From CAYXVU01 sp964468725 (lineage in GTDB: Bacteria > Acidobacteriota > Blastocatellia > UBA7656): a stretch of 12,981 nucleotides of DNA. The stretch spans positions 1-12,981 of the forward strand of contig CAYXVU010000167.1 in the NCBI GenBank assembly GCA_964468725.1. Reading direction: 5' to 3'. The position numbers and the translations under genes were made by a program. Shown here piece after piece: positions 1 through 7,300 of the stretch (position 1 is the stretch's first letter; each line of letters opens with the position of its first letter). The notes under the pieces were generated by a model. The model ran no database searches. It was given only the letters and a program-made list of their open reading frames with translations, and was not told the DNA's origin.

Positions 1-509
1 GCGATATAGCTGATTTCGATCTTGATGGGTTCGCCCGGCAGGATGTTAGCGACCGATTGCGTGAAGATATTCGGACGCTCTTGATCGAGTAGGCTGGCTG
101 TGCGGCCTGAGCGTCGCGCCGCCTCATAGATGACGCGCGCTTCTTCGCGTTGTTTGATCTTGCCGCGCACAACGCGCTCGCCGATTCGCATGGTGAGATC
201 ATCTACGGCGGCGTTTTGCGGCAACGGAAAGGTATAGACGGCTTCGATCTTTTCTTTGAAGGGATTTTCGAATTGTTGCGTGACGGTAACGCGCGAGATG
301 AAGCCGCTGATTTCGGCGCGCACGTCCGTATGCTTCAATGGGCAGAGGCCGATGGGTTGACCTTCGGGGCTGAGCAGTTGCAGCGAGCCTTCGGTGATAG
401 GCGTGGACGCTTCGGCGACAAAGCCGGAAGGGGTGAGCGAGGTGATTGCAAAGTAACTGCTGATGGCAATCGAGACAAGGGCACACAACACGACCAACGT
501 TCGTTTCAT
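1..509 (-). CDS. VIT-domain protein, N-terminal part (runs off the left edge)
   Basis: The reading frame opens at the ATG at 509-507 and stays open to base 1, giving 169 complete codons with no stop, so the gene is cut by the window edge. A purine-rich ribosome binding site (GAGGAA) lies just upstream. Residues 1-23 (MKRTLVVLCALVSIAIS...) look like a signal peptide or membrane anchor. From about residue 40 the sequence matches a VIT (vault / inter-alpha-trypsin inhibitor) domain, with the motifs VTQQFENPF, YTFPLP, KIKQREEARVIYEAA, LDQERPNIFTQSVANI and LPGEPIKIEISY. Bacterial VIT proteins normally carry a VWA domain after the VIT domain and are envelope or exported proteins of poorly known function. 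Any VWA part lies outside the window. The domain call is firm and the function is unknown. Confidence 0.88.
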   Translation of the reverse strand, partial: MKRTLVVLCALVSIAISSYFAITSLTPSGFVAEASTPITEGSLQLLSPEGQPIGLCPLKHTDVRAEISGFISRVTVTQQFENPFKEKIEAVYTFPLPQNAAVDDLTMRIGERVVRGKIKQREEARVIYEAARRSGRTASLLDQERPNIFTQSVANILPGEPIKIEISYI

Positions 510-749
510 GTATTCCTCACATCCTGAAATGTGCGCTGCACGGTGCGCGATGGACTCAATCTTTCTTGTCGGCGCTTGATGGGTTAGACGCCCGATCTTG
601 GGATTGAGTTCCCGAATCTCTATTCGATAACTGAATGCGAGGTGATGAGCGACTTGCAAAAAAGATCACTGCGGCTCGGAGTGGACGGGCAAAGAAAAAG
701 GAGCAGCGAATTCGAACTCGCTGCTCCTGCGGTTTGCCGATGGCAAGGA
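510..749. other. Intergenic region between receptor gene and VIT gene
   Basis: This 240-bp stretch carries the terminator of the upstream receptor gene (700-727) and must hold the promoter of the VIT-domain gene, which reads leftwards. I could not identify a convincing -35/-10 pair. Frames seen here on either strand are short and have no recognisable product. Confidence 0.6.
691..727 (-). terminator. Rho-independent terminator of the TonB-dependent receptor gene
   Basis: Bases 700-709 (GGAGCAGCGA) pair perfectly with 718-727 (TCGCTGCTCC) around an 8-nt loop. Read on the minus strand, the hairpin is followed at once by TTTTTCTTT (699-691). It starts 23 bases past the receptor stop codon, which fits an intrinsic terminator for that gene. 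Confidence 0.88.
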
Positions 750-3700
750 TTAGAAATTGAAGCGTGCGCCCACTTGCATCTGGAAGGGAGCGCCCGGATT
801 GTTGCCCAGCAAGAGACTGCCGAAGCGTGTCGAAGTCGGACTGCGATCAATCAGCGACAAGAAGTTCGGATTGCTCGGCGCGAGGAATCCGCAGCTCAAG
901 TCGCTGGTGCTGGCGCAGAAGTTGGTCACCGCAGTTCCGTTCAACTCGATATTGTCGAGGTTGAAGAAGTTGAACAACTCCATTGACAGCGTCAAGCGGC
1001 GCGTCTCCCCGAGGTTGAAGCGTTTTTGCGCCCGCAAGTCGAAGGTGTAGACCGGTCGGTTGCGGAAGCCATTGCGCGTAAACGGCACGCCCGGCCCGAG
1101 GAAGGGACGATCCGCTCCCCCCTGACTGGAGTTGGCATCCGAACCGAAGGTGGCGTCAACCGGTCGTCCGGAACGCGCTCTGACCGCCCCCGCAATGTCG
1201 AATCCCCAAGGCAGGTAGATGATCGGATTAACGACAAACTGGTGACGAGCATCGAGTCTCGACGGGCCGTATTCGGGTCGCAGATCGAAACCGTTTTCGT
1301 AAGCGACACCGCCAGCGTCGCGCTCGTTGTCATCATCCGAAAGAGATTTCGACAGCGTGTAGAAGGCGTTGAGTTGACCCCAACTGCGTTGGAATTTGGC
1401 GCTGAAGGTCAAGGCGCGATAGAGCGAGCGAGCGGACGATTCGCGGATTTGTACACTGGCGAGTTGCGGCAACGGTCGGCTGCGACCGCTGATCAAAAAG
1501 ACCGGTCGTCGCGCCGGATCGGTGTCACGAATAACCGGAGCCGGTAAGTTGAGTTCGCGGTTGCGTTGCAGGTGAATTGTGTTGACATAAGAGAAGTCCG
1601 CGCCGAGCGACAGCCCTCTGGTGATTTCGCGCTCGACGCCGAACCCAAATTGATACGACTTCGGATTTTTGTAATCTTCTTCGATGCCGGTTACGTTCAG
1701 CCCATTGACCAGCGGATTGAAGCTGGTAATCAGACCGCGACGCAGCAGCTCGGCTCCGATGCTTTGCACCTGTTCCGCTGTAATGACGGGCAGGCTGCCG
1801 AGCCCGAAGGTGTTGAGGTCAATGCCGACCAGGCGCAGTTGCTCGTAGAGCGAATCGAAGCTGCTATTGGAAACCGAAAGCGCTATCGGCAAGCGGATGG
1901 AGACATCGCCCGGCGGATTGCGGAAGTTGTTGAACGGCCCGGCCAACAGCAGCAGCGGCGTGCGCGCATAGTAGATGCCGCCGAAGCCGCGCACCACCAT
2001 CTTCGCATCATTGAACGGATCCCATGCGAAGCCAAGTCGAGGTGCGAACTGATCGGTTGAATCGGGAATTTTGGTCGGGTCGAATTCGTGCCCGGTCGGG
2101 AAGGTGAAGTCCTGAAGCAGCGAGACCAATGCGTCATTGGTGGCCTCCGGATCAGGATTGTATTGCCCTTCCCAACGCAGTCCGAAATTGAAGGTCAGGT
2201 TTGGACGCACGCGCCAGGAATCCTGCCCGAAGAAGGCGATTTCGTTGGTCGAATAAGAAGCAGTCAAATTGCCGACTTGCCGCAAGTAGCTGGCCACATT
2301 GGAGGGCGCATCAAAGCGATTAGCCGTCGCGCCGCCTGTGCCCAGCGTATCCAGGATCGTTGTCACATTTGATCCCGCGATGTTGAACGTCCCGAACTGA
2401 TTGAAGCCGAACAATTGGTCAATGAAGACGTGATTGTACTCGCCGCCGAATTTGATGGTGTGCGGGCCGCGCGTCCAAATGACGCTATCGGCAACCTGCA
2501 CGCGCCAGTCGTACTGCGTTGTCGGCAGGAAGTTGACCGTGCCGTAGCGAGCCACAGCGGTCGTGACGTTGGGCGATTCTTCATTGGCAAGGCGCGGACG
2601 CTCTTCGCGTGAATACTGGCCGCGAAACTCGTTGACCATGTTGGTGCGGAAGAAGGTCGTGAATTGACCGACCACTGTATTGGTGTTGTCTTTTTCCGTG
2701 CCGTTGTTCGACAGCGCGCTGATGGTCGTCGGCTCTAAGGCATTGCCCGTCGCGTTAGCGTTGAGCGCTTCGTTGCGGCTGTAGCTGTAGCGCACGTTGA
2801 AGCGGTTGTTGGAGTTAATTTCATAGTCAATGCGACCGAGCACGGCGTGTGCATCATTGGTCTGCACGAATCCGGTTTGCAAGGAGCCAAGAAAATCGAA
2901 AGCCTCTTGCGTAGCAGCGGTCGGCGTGAAGCCGGAGAGCAACGGGAAGAAGACTTCGCGGTCGTTACGGAAGCGTTGATATTCATAGGAAGCGAAGAAG
3001 AAGAGTTTGTCCTTCTTGATCGGACCGCCAATCGAGCCGCCCGCCTGGTGTTGGGTTGGCGCCGGAGTCACTTCGCGGAAGGTGTTTCCCACCGGGTTGA
3101 TGAAGAAATTGCGATTGAGGTCGAGTTCCAACGCGTCGAACCACGTCGTATTGCGGGCGAGGTCTTTGGGTCTGAGCAGATAGAAAGCGGAGCCATGAAA
3201 ATCATTGGTTCCCGATTTGGTGACGGCATTGACGATGCCGCCGGTCGAGCGTCCAAACTCTGCCGAGTAGCCCGCGGCGATGACTTGAAACTCTTTGATG
3301 GATTCTTGCGGAATAGTGAACGCGTTGTTCGAGCGCTCGCCGCCGCGAATGCCGCCGAAGAAAGGTTGATTATAATCCACGCCGTCAATATTGACGTTCG
3401 AGTTGATGCCGCGTTGTCCGGCCAGCGAAATCTGTCCACGCTGCGGGTCAACCTGCGCCGTCGGCGTCAAGGTCACGAAGTCTTGAAAGCGCCGCCCGTT
3501 GATGGGCAAATCGTTGATGGCGGATTGATTGAGAACCGCGTCGGCTTCTGAGCGCGTGGTTTGCACTTGCACCGCGCCAGCCGTAACCGTGACGGTCTCT
3601 TGTACGCCGCTGATGCCGAGCGTGATGTTGACATCCGCCGTTCTGCCGACGATGACTTCAACATTGTTAATCGTGACGGCGGTAAAGCCGCTGGCTTCGG

Positions 3701-3962
3701 CCATAACCGTGTAGATGCCGGGCGGGAGAAGGACGATGCGACAAATGCCATCGTCACCGGTCGTCGCCGTGCGCGAAAACCCGGTCGTCGTGCTGCTCAC
3801 TTTGACGACCGCTCCGGCCAGCGCCGCACCTTGACTGTCGGTCACTGTCGCAGAGATTTGGCCGGAACTGGCTTGCGATTGCGCCATTGTGGGGACGGCG
3901 CTCATCATCAAGCACAGTGCGAGCAACAAAGCGCATAGTGATTGATAGGTGTTTTTCAACAT
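750..3962 (-). CDS. TonB-dependent receptor-like outer membrane protein with carboxypeptidase-regulatory domain
   Basis: This 1070-residue outer-membrane protein starts at an ATG preceded by GAGAGG 7 nt upstream. Residues 1-27 are a typical signal peptide ending near TMAQ-S. Residues ~34-117 form a carboxypeptidase-regulatory-like (CarbopepD_reg) beta-sandwich, with SATVTDSQGAALAGAVV and LLPPGIYTV. The segment ETVTVTAGA at ~122-130 sits where the TonB box occurs in SusC-type receptors. A plug domain follows (~140-260: LPINGRRFQDFVTLTP, NIDGVDYNQPFFGG, FQVIAAGYSAEFGRSTGGIVNAVTKSGTNDFHG). The remainder is a long beta-barrel of alternating aromatic strands (FFASYEYQRF, FFGQDSWRVRPNLTFNFGLRWE). 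The protein ends in RFNF, the terminal Phe signature of barrel proteins. Such Oar/SusC-like proteins are numerous in Acidobacteriota and are thought to take up or bind large ligands at the cell surface. The substrate cannot be told, and no SusD partner or polysaccharide-degrading enzyme is adjacent. Confidence 0.93.
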   Translation of the reverse strand: MLKNTYQSLCALLLALCLMMSAVPTMAQSQASSGQISATVTDSQGAALAGAVVKVSSTTTGFSRTATTGDDGICRIVLLPPGIYTVMAEASGFTAVTINNVEVIVGRTADVNITLGISGVQETVTVTAGAVQVQTTRSEADAVLNQSAINDLPINGRRFQDFVTLTPTAQVDPQRGQISLAGQRGINSNVNIDGVDYNQPFFGGIRGGERSNNAFTIPQESIKEFQVIAAGYSAEFGRSTGGIVNAVTKSGTNDFHGSAFYLLRPKDLARNTTWFDALELDLNRNFFINPVGNTFREVTPAPTQHQAGGSIGGPIKKDKLFFFASYEYQRFRNDREVFFPLLSGFTPTAATQEAFDFLGSLQTGFVQTNDAHAVLGRIDYEINSNNRFNVRYSYSRNEALNANATGNALEPTTISALSNNGTEKDNTNTVVGQFTTFFRTNMVNEFRGQYSREERPRLANEESPNVTTAVARYGTVNFLPTTQYDWRVQVADSVIWTRGPHTIKFGGEYNHVFIDQLFGFNQFGTFNIAGSNVTTILDTLGTGGATANRFDAPSNVASYLRQVGNLTASYSTNEIAFFGQDSWRVRPNLTFNFGLRWEGQYNPDPEATNDALVSLLQDFTFPTGHEFDPTKIPDSTDQFAPRLGFAWDPFNDAKMVVRGFGGIYYARTPLLLLAGPFNNFRNPPGDVSIRLPIALSVSNSSFDSLYEQLRLVGIDLNTFGLGSLPVITAEQVQSIGAELLRRGLITSFNPLVNGLNVTGIEEDYKNPKSYQFGFGVEREITRGLSLGADFSYVNTIHLQRNRELNLPAPVIRDTDPARRPVFLISGRSRPLPQLASVQIRESSARSLYRALTFSAKFQRSWGQLNAFYTLSKSLSDDDNERDAGGVAYENGFDLRPEYGPSRLDARHQFVVNPIIYLPWGFDIAGAVRARSGRPVDATFGSDANSSQGGADRPFLGPGVPFTRNGFRNRPVYTFDLRAQKRFNLGETRRLTLSMELFNFFNLDNIELNGTAVTNFCASTSDLSCGFLAPSNPNFLSLIDRSPTSTRFGSLLLGNNPGAPFQMQVGARFNF

Positions 3963-4225
3963 GTCTGTGCCTCTCTTGTTTATTTGTTAGTGTCACAATT
4001 CCGAGATGGCATTAGGGAGTCCGAATGCCACCTGTGAGCCATTTGAATTCCGTGTTTCTCATCTCCGGAAAAGCCGTTATGCAATCCGATGCAAGTCTGA
4101 AATGAGATCGTGCGCGCTGAATGAAAGTGGAGCTGCCGGATACGCATGAGAATCAACCTGAAATGGGAAGCTGCGCGCCCGCCCTGTGTGAATCGAATGC
4201 GAACCGAGCCTACTGCCTGTCGCGT

Positions 4226-4245
4226 AAACATCACGAAAACATCAC
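4226..4245. repeat. Direct repeat AAACATCAC, phased at 11 bp
   Basis: The 9-mer AAACATCAC occurs at 4226-4234 and again at 4237-4245, exactly 11 bp (one helical turn) apart. On the minus strand it reads GTGATGTTT twice. It lies about 265-285 bp upstream of the receptor start codon. Tandem sites with this phasing are the usual binding pattern of OmpR/PhoB-type winged-helix regulators, so a regulator site is possible but inferred. Confidence 0.4.
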
Positions 4246-4388
4246 AGCCGAGGTGCGACATTTCGATACGGAGGATTGAGATCCGCTGTGCGAGCAAGGG
4301 ACAGGCTACTGCAAGGGGAGAGAGCGCGTCAAGCAAAATGGGCGTTAAGAAAAGGTGAATTCCGGGCGTCTAACTTGGCTCGGTCGGC

Positions 4389-4446
4389 GGCAGAAAAGGC
4401 CAAGCCTTGAGCGGCGAAAGCAGTCGTCTTCTTGGCCGTTTCTGCC
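4389..4446 (-). terminator. 16-bp stem-loop after the lectin-domain gene
   Basis: Bases 4389-4404 (GGCAGAAAAGGCCAAG) are the inverse of 4431-4446 (CTTGGCCGTTTCTGCC) with one mismatch, across a 26-nt loop. The hairpin starts 12 nt after the minus-strand stop codon of the lectin-domain gene. A run of T residues is missing on either side, so it is not a classical intrinsic terminator. It could be an mRNA 3'-end stabiliser or a Rho-assisted stop. Confidence 0.5.
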
Positions 4447-4458
4447 ATCGGTTTTCGA

Positions 4459-5268
4459 CTATTTGCCGCGCGGCGTCGTCACCTCAATCACCGCTTTATA
4501 AGAGCCGCTGTTATCCGAGAGCGCGCCCTCGTTGACCGACAAAAAGAGCAGGCCTTCGCGCGTCGCTGTGAACTCCGTCGCACGACCGATGAAGATGAAG
4601 TCATCATTGTCCGCGCCGATGACGGCGATCAGCGCGCCGGTCGGTTGATCGCCCATCAGCTTGCGCGAGTCCGGCAGGTCAATGCCTTCCGGCCCGCTCG
4701 TGCGCGACCCCGCTGGATCGAGCGTCACCGTGCCGCTGGCAGTGATCGAAACCCGGTCGCCGCGCTTGACGATCAATCCGGTGCTCGTCCAATCGCGTTT
4801 GGCGGCGATGTCAACTGTCTGTGTGCGCACCAGTCCGGTCGGCTTTGTCGGCTTCTTTTCCGGCTCGGAGCTTTCTGTGGGCATAGGTTTTTCGGTCGGC
4901 TTTTCGGTCGGCGGCGGGTCACTGGTGCGCGTTGGGGTCGTCGCCTCCGGTTCGCGCGGCTTCTCGCGCGGCGGGTCAATGACTTCAACGCGCGGCGAGG
5001 ATTCGCGCGAACTGGTTGGCGATTCGCCTGCGCTGCTCGGAGCGCCGTCGAATTCAATGCGCGATACATCGCCCATATAGATCATGGCGCGGCTCAGATA
5101 GCGCCCGCCTCCGGCATCCAGCATGATGACAAATTGATCGTCGGCAAAGCTTGAGACTTTGCCTTTCAAGACGCTGCCGTTTTTCAAATAAATAGTATCG
5201 GCTTGCACAACAGCGGCTGACCACGCGAGCACAAGAAAAGAGAGGACAGATAATAAGAGATTTCTCAT
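4459..5268 (-). CDS. Exported protein with N-terminal small beta domain and C-terminal LecA/PA-IL-like lectin domain
   Basis: The 269-residue product starts at an ATG preceded by GGAG. Residues 1-23 form a signal peptide (MRNLLLSVLSFLVLAWSAAVVQA), so it is exported to the periplasm or cell surface. Residues ~24-75 (DTIYLKNGSVLKGKVSS...FVIMLDAGG...GDVSRIEFDG) form a compact beta module of the 'xIYLKNGxxxxGxV' kind common in acidobacterial secreted proteins. Residues ~78-147 are a low-complexity Pro/Thr/Glu/Ser linker with TEKP repeats. Residues ~150-265 resemble the galactose-binding PA-IL (LecA) fold: DWTSTGLIVKRGDRVSITASG, GALIAVIGADNDDFIFIG, FTATREGLLFLSVNEG and DNSGSYKAVIEV. The Asn/Asp-rich NEGALSDNSGS loop matches the LecA calcium and sugar site region. 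Sugar binding is inferred by family and not shown. The gene has its own promoter and appears monocistronic. Confidence 0.85.
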   Translation of the reverse strand: MRNLLLSVLSFLVLAWSAAVVQADTIYLKNGSVLKGKVSSFADDQFVIMLDAGGGRYLSRAMIYMGDVSRIEFDGAPSSAGESPTSSRESSPRVEVIDPPREKPREPEATTPTRTSDPPPTEKPTEKPMPTESSEPEKKPTKPTGLVRTQTVDIAAKRDWTSTGLIVKRGDRVSITASGTVTLDPAGSRTSGPEGIDLPDSRKLMGDQPTGALIAVIGADNDDFIFIGRATEFTATREGLLFLSVNEGALSDNSGSYKAVIEVTTPRGK

Positions 5269-5314
5269 TCCGATTCTCCGCTAACTGACTGACAAATTGA
5301 TCGAGGCGGCGCGG

Positions 5315-5341
5315 ATTATAACAAACCGCCCGCTATCGCAA
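5315..5341 (-). promoter_or_regulatory. Extended -10 promoter for the lectin-domain gene
   Basis: On the minus strand, TGTTATAAT (5323-5315) is a perfect extended -10 element (TGnTATAAT). A weak -35 candidate, TTGCGA (5341-5336), lies 15 bp upstream; extended -10 promoters tolerate a weak -35. Transcription would begin near 5308, leaving a leader of about 40 nt before the ATG at 5268. Confidence 0.6.
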
Positions 5342-5394
5342 CATCCCTATGGGCGAAGGGCACGCCCGCCTTGAAGGCGCAATGGCACAAGGAG

Positions 5395-5814
5395 TCAACT
5401 CTCGCCCTCGTGATTGACGCGCGCTTGATAATCTTCGGAAGAAGCCGGGTCGAGTTCCCAACGATGGCGGTCGCGTTCTTTGACTTTGTCAACGCTATGG
5501 AGCGGCTCGTTGTCGGCATAGATCAGCCCCCAAGCTTGACCTAACTCTTCGACCACTGCCTGATCCGGAGTTGGGGCGGAACCGCCAACCGTCTCGTCGC
5601 CAACATCGGCACGCCCCCAATCGGCATCCAGATCGCCTCCCGAAAGGACGGGCGTTCGTGAATGATGAGCCTGCAACTCGCGCTGCAACCGCTCGCCGCC
5701 GGACGCCAGCCGTTGGACATCTTCGAACTCTTGCTGTACCTCTTCACTCGGCTCGTAGACTTCACTCTCGGCCAGCCCTGCATCTATGGAAATGTTTTTG
5801 AGTTTTCGAGCCAT
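5395..5814 (-). CDS. DUF6335 family protein
   Basis: This is a 139-residue soluble protein. I chose the ATG at 5814 (MARKLKNISIDAG) because AAAGGAG lies 9 nt upstream. The frame is open 27 codons further, but that extension has no ribosome binding site. The conserved C-terminal block at residues ~58-130 is recognisable as DUF6335: GGDLDADWGRADVGDETVGG, TPDQAVVEELGQAWGL, DNEPLHSVDKVKERDRHRWE and LDPASSEDYQ. The N-terminal half is acidic and probably helical or disordered. There is no signal peptide or membrane segment. The family is found in cyanobacteria, acidobacteria and others; its function is unknown to me. It reads in the same direction as the lectin-domain gene 126 bp downstream, but that gene has its own promoter. 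Confidence 0.8.
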   Translation of the reverse strand: MARKLKNISIDAGLAESEVYEPSEEVQQEFEDVQRLASGGERLQRELQAHHSRTPVLSGGDLDADWGRADVGDETVGGSAPTPDQAVVEELGQAWGLIYADNEPLHSVDKVKERDRHRWELDPASSEDYQARVNHEGES

Positions 5815-6082
5815 AGCGAGTTTGCTCCTTTCTTGCTGCGAGTCCTGCCAAACTCTATGGCGGTTAGAGTCTATCACACAAGGTAAGGCGCGCAAACGTT
5901 GGCATCTGCGTCAGACGCCGCCGGGAATTTCCACCGGCAACCGTTGCTCACCGGCGCAGGCTTTGTGATAGTAGAAGACCACGATGTTGCGTCAGAGGCC
6001 TCCGTTGGGTGGCGTCTGGCGCGCCGTAAAAATTTGCCATCACGATACCCAAGCAATGAACAGAAAGGAGACGGCATGATGA
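5815..6082. other. Gene-free stretch upstream of the DUF6335 gene
   Basis: No gene can be supported here. A short inverted repeat (5852-5857 ACTCTA with 5865-5870 TAGAGT) lies about 40-55 nt before the DUF6335 start, where an operator could be, but a 6-bp stem is weak evidence. Open frames of 63 codons (+) and 125 codons (-) cross the area. Both are rich in Arg, Pro and Ser and have no recognisable motif. The minus frame also runs antisense into the transposase remnant. Confidence 0.5.
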
Positions 6083-6448
6083 GGAAGTGAAGCGGCGGCA
6101 ATGCTTTTGGCGGTGATAGGGGAGGTGAAGGATTGCGAGGGCGAAGAGAAGGTAGCCAGCTAGGTTGGCAGTGTGCCCAGAGTTGCAACCTCGAATGAAA
6201 GCGTGGAGCAGGGGCGAATAAGGAAGCGAGGGTCGAAATCGGGGCGCACAACGCTGGTGCAGTGTACGGTAGTGGCGAAGAAGTATAGCCTATATTTGAG
6301 CCGGTTTCATGAACGGATCAAAGCGAAGAAGGGCGGAGGCAAAGCGATAATAGCCGCCGCGCGGAAGTTTCCGGGAATCATCTATCGAACGTTGAAGAAT
6401 AATTAGGGGTTTGAAGATTTCCCAAATTTTGTCCTCGCCGAGGGCTGA
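6083..6448 (+). pseudogene. Decayed C-terminal fragment of an IS110-family transposase
   Basis: Reading one frame from 6083 gives EAAAMLLAVIGEVKDCEGEE, then KVAS, a stop at 6161-6163, VGSVPRVATSNESVEQGRIR, KRGSKSGRTTLVQC, HERIKAKKGGGKAIIAAARK, GIIYRTLKNN, a stop at 6404-6406, then GFEDFPNFVLAEG and a final stop at 6446-6448. This is the Transposase_20 (IS116/IS110/IS902) C-terminal domain, where the 'PGVG..A..L...IGD...F....KLASYLGLVP' and 'GRI.K.GSK..R..LVQ' blocks are characteristic. Both internal stops are single-base changes of expected Tyr/Trp-like positions. The N-terminal DEDD catalytic domain is absent upstream, where the frame meets two stops at 6077-6082. No element ends or flanking repeats can be recognised. 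It is an old, inactive remnant. Confidence 0.85.
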
Positions 6449-6462
6449 AACCTCAACCTCGG
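6438..6462 (+). other. Small stem-loop before the hydrolase gene
   Basis: CCGAGG (6438-6443) and CCTCGG (6457-6462) form a perfect 6-bp stem around 13 nt, overlapping the end of the transposase remnant and 28 nt before the hydrolase start codon. It could be part of the old IS right end or a 5'-leader structure. The stem is short and may be chance. Confidence 0.3.
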
Positions 6463-6490
6463 AGTAGACAACTCATCATAGGAAAGCAGC

Positions 6491-7267
6491 ATGAACCAAT
6501 CATCAACTTCCGGACAAACAGCGCTAATCAACGATATGGAAATGTATGTTGAAGTTCGCGGCGCAGGGGAACCGTTGATTCTCCTTCACGGCGGCGGCGG
6601 CATTGGTGCGCATTGGAATCTGATTTTTAGCGAGCCTCCAAATAACTATCAATTGATCGTGCCGGATTTGCGAGGTCATGGCAGATCAACAAACCCAAAG
6701 AAAGAGTTCACATTTCGGCAATCGTCCCTAGACGTGTTTGCCTTGCTCGATCATTTGGGTATCGAGCAATTCAAGGCAGTTGGGATGAGTCTAGGAGCCA
6801 AAACCTTGTTGCATATGGCTACGCAACAACCCGCACGAGTCGAGGCCATGGTGTTAGTAAGCGCCACCCCTTATTTTCCGGCACAGGCACGTTCCGCGAT
6901 GGGGGCGCTCACGTCGGAGACGCACAGTGAAGCTGAATGGCAGCAAATGCGCGCCTGGCATCCACAAGGCGATGAACAAATCGCGTCCCTGTGGCAACAA
7001 CTGGGCGCGCTCAAAGACAGCTATGACGATATGAATTTCACCCCGCCCTATCTCGGTACAATCGCAGCGCGCACCTTGATCGTGCATGGCGACCGCGATC
7101 CGTTATATCCCATCCATCTGGCGCTGGAGATGTACGCCGCTATCCCTGAATCCTATCTCTGGGTTATTCCCAATGGCGGGCACGGCCCCATCTTTGGCAA
7201 GACGGCTGCACAGTTTATCGAAATCGTAATGGAATTTTTGCAGAACTCCTGGGGCAAAAAAGTTTAA
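6491..7267 (+). CDS. Alpha/beta hydrolase fold enzyme
   Basis: This 258-residue cytoplasmic enzyme has the normal length for the family and starts at an ATG with AGGAAAG at 6480-6486. The hallmarks are all present: the oxyanion-hole motif LLHGGGGIGAHW (~31-42), VPDLRGHGRS (~57-66), the nucleophile elbow GMSLGAK with Ser100, the acid loop VHGDRDPLYP with Asp203, and the catalytic His231 in NGGHGPIF. The triad Ser100-Asp203-His231 is therefore complete. The cap region (~128-185) is short. Related enzymes include esterases, lactonases and C-C bond hydrolases; the sequence does not fix the substrate. It has no signal peptide. The gene stands alone between an IS110 transposase remnant and a permease remnant. 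To my eye it is a little less GC-rich than its neighbours, so acquisition during an old rearrangement is possible. Confidence 0.9.
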   Translation: MNQSSTSGQTALINDMEMYVEVRGAGEPLILLHGGGGIGAHWNLIFSEPPNNYQLIVPDLRGHGRSTNPKKEFTFRQSSLDVFALLDHLGIEQFKAVGMSLGAKTLLHMATQQPARVEAMVLVSATPYFPAQARSAMGALTSETHSEAEWQQMRAWHPQGDEQIASLWQQLGALKDSYDDMNFTPPYLGTIAARTLIVHGDRDPLYPIHLALEMYAAIPESYLWVIPNGGHGPIFGKTAAQFIEIVMEFLQNSWGKKV

Positions 7268-7300
7268 CAAGTTATTCGCACGATGCCGATGTTGCGCTGA

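Larger units (their letters stand above)
3963..4458. other. 496-bp gene-free regulatory region upstream of the receptor gene
   Basis: The region holds the 5' control sequences of the receptor gene (minus strand) and the 3' stem-loop of the lectin-domain gene. A ribosome binding site lies at ~3970-3975. A 7-bp inverted repeat (4007-4013 with 4024-4030, TGGCATT/AATGCCA, 10-nt spacer) lies about 45-68 nt before the start codon. Stems this short also arise by chance. The 11-bp-phased repeat at 4226-4245 is listed separately. Frames of 70 and 118 codons exist here, but they have no signal peptide, ribosome binding site or recognisable motif, so I read the region as non-coding. Confidence 0.6.

Noticed and set aside
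3980..4358. Frames of 118 (minus) and 70 (plus) codons in the region upstream of the receptor gene
   Set aside because: They lack recognisable domains and ribosome binding sites and overlap each other. The area behaves like a long regulatory region.
583..4374. A 12-bp sequence, GTTAGACGCCCG (583-594), recurring inverted at 4363-4374 and flanking the receptor gene
   Set aside because: In 13 kb, several 12-mer matches are expected by chance over both strands, and no further similarity extends beyond it. It does not support an inverted-repeat-bounded element.
5874..6251. A 125-codon minus-strand frame and a 63-codon plus-strand frame between the DUF6335 gene and the transposase remnant
   Set aside because: The composition is Arg/Pro/Ser-rich with no motif, and neither start has a good ribosome binding site. 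The longer frame is antisense to the transposase remnant.
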